Assembly (NCBI GenBank): GCA_000310025.1
Contig: FN649758.1
Location: 2,020,526 to 2,032,162 of the forward strand
Reading direction: 5' to 3'
Source: Ectocarpus siliculosus
Lineage: Eukaryota; Sar; Phaeophyceae; Ectocarpales; Ectocarpaceae
Length of the DNA stretch: 11,637 nucleotides
Position 1 is the first letter of the stretch, and each line of letters begins with the position of its first letter. Under the pieces are notes generated by a model. That model was not told the DNA's origin and did not search any database. It saw nothing but the letters and a program-made list of their open reading frames with translations. The translations under genes were made by a program, and so were the position numbers. Positions 8,253 through 11,637 of this stretch are shown piece by piece.

Positions 8253-8321
8253 TCACGGTTCGGAGTCCTCGTCGTCATCCGTGTGGGCGCCCGCGATGTC
8301 GCCTTCGGAGCTTTCCGTTCC
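8253..8321 (-). CDS. Candidate last exon of the minus-strand gene (acidic C-terminus)
   Basis: The minus-strand frame encodes GTESSEGDIAGAHTDDDEDS and ends E-P-stop (TGA 8255-8253). Most of its codons begin with a purine and end in G or C. The proposed start follows an in-phase AAG at 8324-8322. The upstream sequence is long and pyrimidine-rich but that AG itself is poor, so the 5' edge is uncertain; the frame stays open upstream to about 8430. On the plus strand the same DNA gives a Ser/Glu-rich frame ending at a GTGAGC donor (8217-8385), with weaker purine-first bias. I prefer the minus reading. Confidence 0.27.
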   Translation of the reverse strand, partial: GTESSEGDIAGAHTDDDEDSEP

Positions 8322-8701
8322 CTTTTTTCCGCGGCACCGCAAAGCAAGGATGGACGACAAAGAGTCGGAGGAGGAGAACCAGGAGGTGAGCGCGAAAGGG
8401 GGCCACAATGTGTGAATGCAAAACCAAGCAACAATTCACAAAGCAAATGGAGAACACAACAGCAACAACGACAACATGGAAACGTGGGCAAACATGTTTT
8501 CGTGCCTAGCACCAGCTGGTATCGCTGTTATCAATCATCAGTGTACAAGTTTAAAACAGACTCGAAACTAGCCCAGTGTCCAGCCGGTTTCCCTCCACTT
8601 ACTGCAAAGACTCCAACAAACACCCCCCCTTCGACTGTGGTTATCTCGAAAGAGTGGTATTTCTGTGTTTTCAAGTATTTTTCCTAAACTTGGCGCTACC
8701 T

Positions 8702-8822
8702 TGACTGCCACGTTTGACGCCTCCGACTCCATCGTCATGCTTAGCACCGACTCCCGATCAACGTCGGACGTCCCGTTCCACGCCCTGCTCTCATCGCTGT
8801 GGCCGTTCAGACCAGCCTCCTG
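8702..8822 (-). CDS. Candidate internal exon of the minus-strand gene
   Basis: This stretch is bounded by a good acceptor (GGCTTCTATTTTGCAG) and a donor (AAG then GTAGCG), and encodes EAGLNGHSDESRAWNGTSDV and onward to SNVAVK. In this frame about 78% of codons start with a purine and about 80% end in G/C. The plus-strand frame over the same bases (within 8665-8901) has only about 45% purine-first codons, which is why the minus strand is chosen. A longer version could start after a TAG acceptor near 8892 and would add a hydrophobic stretch, AKPALLVLFTALLASILQ. That would give the protein a second membrane-like helix. Confidence 0.35.
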
Positions 8823-8948
8823 CAAAATAGAAGCCAACAACGCCGTAAACAGCACAAGCAGCGCGGGTTTTGCGTTGGGGGCAAATTCAGAGAACCCCTA
8901 GAAGGAGAGTCTCCAACACTAGACGGCAAAAAAACACCGTCTCGCTTG

Positions 8949-9032
8949 TTACTCCGTCATCTTCAAGGCATGGCCCACAACAATAGCGGGAACGGCAGAA
9001 CCAAGAGCAGCAGCAACAACCGTACCAGCTAA
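8949..9032 (-). CDS. Candidate exon with a hydrophobic (membrane-like) segment
   Basis: After an acceptor (CAATCCAG), phase 0, the frame encodes LAGTVVAAALGSAVPAIVVG then HALKMTE and a TAA (8951-8949). About 20 residues are uninterrupted small hydrophobics, long enough for one transmembrane helix. Either the protein ends here, or a donor (GTAACA just before the stop, or a weak GTGGGC further in) leads to the exon at 8822-8702. I could not find a donor whose phase fits cleanly. The frame is also open straight through the proposed upstream intron (9101-9033, 69 nt, a multiple of three), so the exon could run from 9134 without a break. Confidence 0.33.
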   Translation of the reverse strand, partial: LAGTVVAAALGSAVPAIVVGHALKMTE

Positions 9033-9101
9033 CTGGATTGTTGGATACCTCATTCCGCCGACACAAAGGTAAACGGGTGCGAAATGACACAGCACACTCA
9101 C

Positions 9102-9134
9102 CACACCCACCCGGGTTGTTCCGTCCGAACAACG
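9102..9134 (-). CDS. Candidate 33-nt micro-exon
   Basis: The splice sites are strong: acceptor ACGTTTTTTCCTTGGTTCGTCCAG (pyrimidine-rich) and donor GTGAGT read from 9101. The exon is exactly 11 codons (RCSDGTTRVGV), phase 0 at both ends, matching the phase of the exons before and after it. At this length the support comes from the splice sites and phase rather than from the peptide. Confidence 0.3.
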
Positions 9135-9510
9135 CTGGACGAACCAAGGAAAAAACGTATCGGCTCTGGCCCCTGGCCATGGGGTACCCGAATCCGCAAA
9201 TGCTGCGTTGTTTGACAGAGGCGAGAGATGCACACTGCATCCGGAGAGCCACAAGTAGAGGCAACGTCCTCGTTGACGGTGACAACATCCCCAGTCACCC
9301 CCCTCACCACCACCGCAACCACCTCACGACCAAACACACAACACCGCCCGCCAAACCACATCCAAAGCACAACATACTGCTGTGTAGCTCGAGTTATCTC
9401 TGTGCTATTATTCTAGCCAGCGCCGACCACTTTAGCACAAAGGTCCCGACGTGCAAGGCCCAATATTTGCCAACCCGGAACAACTATTCGGTATTTAACT
9501 TCCTTCTCAC

Positions 9511-9726
9511 CGAGCGGTTAGCATGGCCGTTCTCTCCACCGCCCCCACTCCACCCGCCACCACCGCCACCCTCGTCCCCCTCCTCCCCCGTGTCACCCCC
9601 AGCCGCGTGGCCCCCATTGCTGAGGCCGTCTTCCCCGGCGATGTAGTACTCCCCTTCCAGCTGCAAGTCGGCCGACACCTTCTTACGAGCGTTGCTCACT
9701 TCTTCTGGCGACAGGCTCCGCTTCGA
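9511..9726 (-). CDS. Candidate internal exon, Lys/Arg start then Gly/Glu-rich
   Basis: The acceptor TTTGTTTTTTCTCGCGCCCTGATTGGCCAG and donor GTGAGA (from 9510) bound exactly 72 codons, phase 0 at both ends. It encodes SKRSLSPEEVSNARKKVSAD, then LQLEGEYYIAGEDGLSNGG, then a Gly/Glu-rich low-complexity tail ending NGHANRS. The codons are strongly purine-first. The open frame extends upstream to 9768 but with a TTG, not an ATG, so an acceptor is the better reading. The plus strand of this region (9532-9600) is just the Pro-rich mirror. I recognise no domain; the front half looks like a short charged helix. Confidence 0.42.
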
Positions 9727-10109
9727 CTGGCCAATCAGGGCGCGAGAAAAAACAAACGTTAGCGTCAAGTTTCACAGTTGGCATGTGTGAGGGGGGGGGT
9801 CATGATGCCTCCCTCAAGCTGTGCTTGACCATTGGCAAAGCCATCCGCGCTCATTCCGGGCGTGACCTACAATTTACGACCTACATGGACGAAGGTTGAA
9901 AGGTGGTTCGAACGGTAGGACGTGATTGATGGGAGGGTAGTAAGCAGCCTGTTTTGCCTTGGAGAGGAGTCAATTCGACGTTTCGGCGGCAAACCGTACC
10001 ACCCTGACACATTGTGGTTGTTGGTTGTTGTCGCCTTCACATCGCAAAACCGTTTCTGGTCATCCGCAGAATTTCCTCTTTCGTGCTGCTCTTCGCCAAG
10101 GGAAAACTA
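9727..10109. other. Proposed intron sequence left of the 219-bp element
   Basis: No supportable exon is seen. It contains a G9 run at 9791-9799. The plus-strand ORF at 9922-10356 runs across the inverted-repeat element and is rejected as a gene. Confidence 0.25.
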
Positions 10110-10328
10110 CCGTAATTGGGCGTGTTATCACACCCCCGTGTTAGCGTTTTTCTATAGCGTATTTCTCGACAACCAGGGAGGTATCACCTCCGAAAAGGGT
10201 GGTTTTGGAAAAATCTCGTGGAGGGCTTTTCTGAGAGGTATCAGTTGGTGTTCGCACCGTCCTAATTGTGGAGAAATACGCCATAGAAAAACGCTAACAC
10301 GGGGGTGGGATAACACGCACAATTACGG
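10110..10328. mobile_element. 219-bp MITE with 60-bp terminal inverted repeats
   Basis: Including the flanking TA, the arms 10108-10167 and 10271-10330 are inverted copies matching at 57 of 60 positions, beginning TACCGTAATTG. They include GTGTTAGCG and TTTTTCTAT blocks. TA at 10108-10109 and 10329-10330 is the presumed target duplication, giving a 219-bp element. Only about 100 bp of unique sequence separates the arms, with no ORF, so it is non-autonomous. Its ends differ from those of the 741-bp element, so it belongs to another family, though both use TA sites. The RNA could fold into a long hairpin. Confidence 0.82.
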
Positions 10329-10330
10329 TA

Positions 10331-10995
10331 AGCCTCTCCCCGTGTTCACCATCTAAAACCATCGGTGCAACTACAACCTTCTTCCGAAGCCGGGTTCAAG
10401 CAACCATATACCTAATAGGTATGAGACTTGGCTTAAACTGACGGGGGGAGCGCTATAAGAGCATAGCGTGGCCCAAAAAATCACTTGGGTCCAGTATTGG
10501 TACAGGAAGTGGTTGGACAAGCTCAAATCGTCACGAGCGTTTTTAGAAAGTAAACATAACCTCACAGGAAAACTACCCGTTCGAGATATAGCCTCAGTCG
10601 AAAGAGATGTGTTTTAAGTACTTTCAGCAAGTGGAGTGAAACCGACTGGAAACTGGGCATTGTGAGTTTGTGCAAGCCTTTACACTGAGTTCTCAGCGAG
10701 CGTTATATTTCGCAGGGTTCAAGGTGGAGTTTCATCGAGGTTCGACAGAAGCACTAGGGGGTGTAGGCCGTGAATGATCCGGCAGAAAGCGGACCTACCA
10801 ACAGAATAGTGATGAGGCTTGACCGGAAGACACGACAATAACGACAGAAACAATAACTATTATTTCCCCGGGATCGCTACATTTCATTCCATAACTCACC
10901 ACCACAGCACCCCGTCCCGTCGCGGGTTGTCCCTGTCCCCGCGGAAGGTTCGCAAGCTCGACCTGGTTCGTGGTATATCGTTATCCCGGTGGCGG
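10331..10995. other. Proposed intron sequence between the MITE and the CAG tract
   Basis: No confident exon is seen. Near its right end a minus-strand frame encoding YHEPGRACEPSAGTG ends at a GTGAGT donor (from 10899), adjacent to the CAG tract read as poly-Ala. This could be an extra exon (about 10900-11055) but is phase 1, not matching the neighbouring candidates. Confidence 0.25.
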
Positions 10996-11003
10996 CAGCA
11001 ACA

Positions 11004-11049
<46 letters not shown>

Positions 11050-11050
11050 C
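10996..11050 (+). repeat. CAG microsatellite (12 uninterrupted CAG, CAA interruptions at the ends)
   Basis: A pure CAG run lies at 11008-11043, within a CAG/CAA tract at about 10996-11050. Read on the plus strand it would be poly-Gln that ends a few codons later at a stop. On the minus strand it gives poly-Ala, poly-Leu or poly-Cys according to frame. Whether it is translated is unclear; in the favoured gene model it lies in a minus-strand intron. Confidence 0.9.
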
Positions 11051-11363
11051 TCTTTGCATAAACACGTATACGAGTGAGTTGTTTCGCCACACACGAACAA
11101 AAAAAATGGTGATTTTGGACGGGGTACGAGGTGGCACGATTCCTTGGAAAGAGGGCAGGGCGGTGACGACGGCCAGCAGCGGAGGCCATCGGGGAAATAA
11201 TGTCAGAGCCGGCGGGAACAAAATCGCCTGGGGTTGCGGGCGCAACATCAACGCAGAGACATACGCTGGCACTGACGTCTGTTCAATGGTCGGCCGTATC
11301 TGACGTCGGTGAAAAATACACACAAACACACACGCGCGAAAGCCCAACAGCAGTATCCAGTAC
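11051..11363. other. Mixed coding signal, probably intron of the minus-strand gene
   Basis: A plus-strand frame from the ATG at 11106 (MVILDGVRGGTIPWKEGRAV and onward, TGA near 11301) has a strong purine-first bias but no splice or family support. An overlapping plus ORF starts at 11200. A (CA)-rich stretch (11317-11333) is typical of non-coding sequence. I leave the region unassigned. Confidence 0.22.
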
Positions 11364-11453
11364 CTTGGCGGAAAGCTTGCAGAAGCTGGCCTCCTGGGTG
11401 TCTTTGTTGATGACGAAAAGGAGGTGCGGGTTTCCGTCGTATTGCGTTTGCGC
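11364..11453 (-). CDS. Candidate internal exon of the minus-strand gene
   Basis: The acceptor CCCGCCCCCCCCCCAG and a donor-like GTACTG (from 11363) bound exactly 30 codons, phase 0 at both ends: AQTQYDGNPHLLFVINKDTQ then EASFCKLSAK. About 87% of third positions are G/C from the NPH part onward, compared with about half in the competing plus-strand frame (11313-11637, containing YLGGKLAEAGLLGVFVDDEK). The phase matches the exon at 9726-9511, so the two could be joined across a 1.6-kb intron. The donor is weak. I do not recognise the protein. Confidence 0.33.
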
Positions 11454-11637
11454 CTGGGGGGGGGGCGGGCGCACCATCATTTTGTGGCGCCATCGAGCAG
11501 ACGAGCAGACGACGCACCAATGCACCAGCAGGCCGGCACCAGGAAGAAGCCAAGGGCGAAAAAGAGTTCGACAGCAGTTGTAGCGGTAAGCGGGAGCGGC
11601 AAGCGACAGAGTCAACAATACAGCAAACAGAGAGAGG
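11454..11637. other. Probable intron end, pyrimidine-rich on the minus strand
   Basis: On the minus strand this is C/T-rich and finishes in a C10 run before the AG of the proposed acceptor (G10 at 11456-11465 on the plus strand). The competing plus-strand frame stays open here to the window end and contains a GTAAGC donor at 11586, so a plus-strand exon cannot be excluded. Confidence 0.25.

Noticed and set aside
8665-8901. 78-codon plus-strand ORF
   Set aside because: It looks protein-like, but purine-first codons are only about 45%, against about 78% in the overlapping minus-strand frame.
9038-9646. 202-codon plus-strand ORF rich in Pro and His
   Set aside because: Its Pro-rich end mirrors the Gly-rich minus-strand exon (9726-9511), which has splice sites and better codon bias; the rest is low complexity.
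9922-10356. 144-codon plus-strand ORF
   Set aside because: It crosses both arms of the 219-bp inverted-repeat element and shows no domain.
11313-11637. Plus-strand open frame to the window end with a GTAAGC donor
   Set aside because: It is less GC-rich at third positions than the overlapping minus-strand exon, has no start codon and begins in a CA-rich stretch. It is not excluded, only less likely.
1-11637. tRNA, rRNA, riboswitch, bacterial promoter or operon signals
   Set aside because: I saw no cloverleaf, A/B-box pair, rRNA-like sequence or Shine-Dalgarno context; the gene style is eukaryotic.

Overview
The window looks like nuclear DNA of a eukaryote with GC-rich, intron-containing genes. 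There are no operons, no ribosome binding sites and no RNA genes I can recognise. A brown alga (Ectocarpus-like stramenopile) is my best guess. The basis is CAG/CTG-rich coding DNA, a long ankyrin-repeat protein of a style I remember from brown algal genomes, small DNA transposons between genes, and strong GTGAGT-type splice donors. The organism assignment is inference from memory, not a database result.

Layout, left to right. (1) About 20-1448, minus strand: a long open frame for a very hydrophilic, probably disordered protein, ending at a likely splice donor near position 106. (2) 1446-2186: a 741-bp non-autonomous DNA transposon (MITE-like) with perfect 24-bp terminal inverted repeats, a TA target duplication and a regular array of TAAGAAA motifs. 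It sits at the 5' edge of the minus-strand frame. (3) About 2.2-3.5 kb: mostly unassigned, with one small plus-strand ORF (2446-2727). (4) 3564-4856, plus strand: an ankyrin-repeat gene copy broken by one nonsense codon and two mutually compensating frameshifts. (5) 5031-5660: a second, more decayed TA-flanked element sharing the TAAGAAA motif and similar ends. (6) About 5.66-8.2 kb: poorly resolved, with one fairly good plus-strand exon candidate (about 6021-6193). (7) About 8.25-11.45 kb, minus strand: a chain of candidate exons with good splice sites. Several are in phase 0, which suggests one multi-exon gene with a Gly/Glu-rich segment and a hydrophobic, membrane-like segment. Its largest proposed intron (about 9727-11363) would hold a 219-bp MITE with 60-bp terminal inverted repeats (10110-10328) and a CAG microsatellite (10996-11050).

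The confident calls are the two TA-flanked inverted-repeat elements, the ankyrin pseudogene and the CAG tract. Exon calls are hand-made from open frames, splice-site shape, purine-first codon bias and GC-rich third positions, and should be read as hypotheses. No multi-gene system is evident. The most distinctive structure is the motif array in the 741-bp element.
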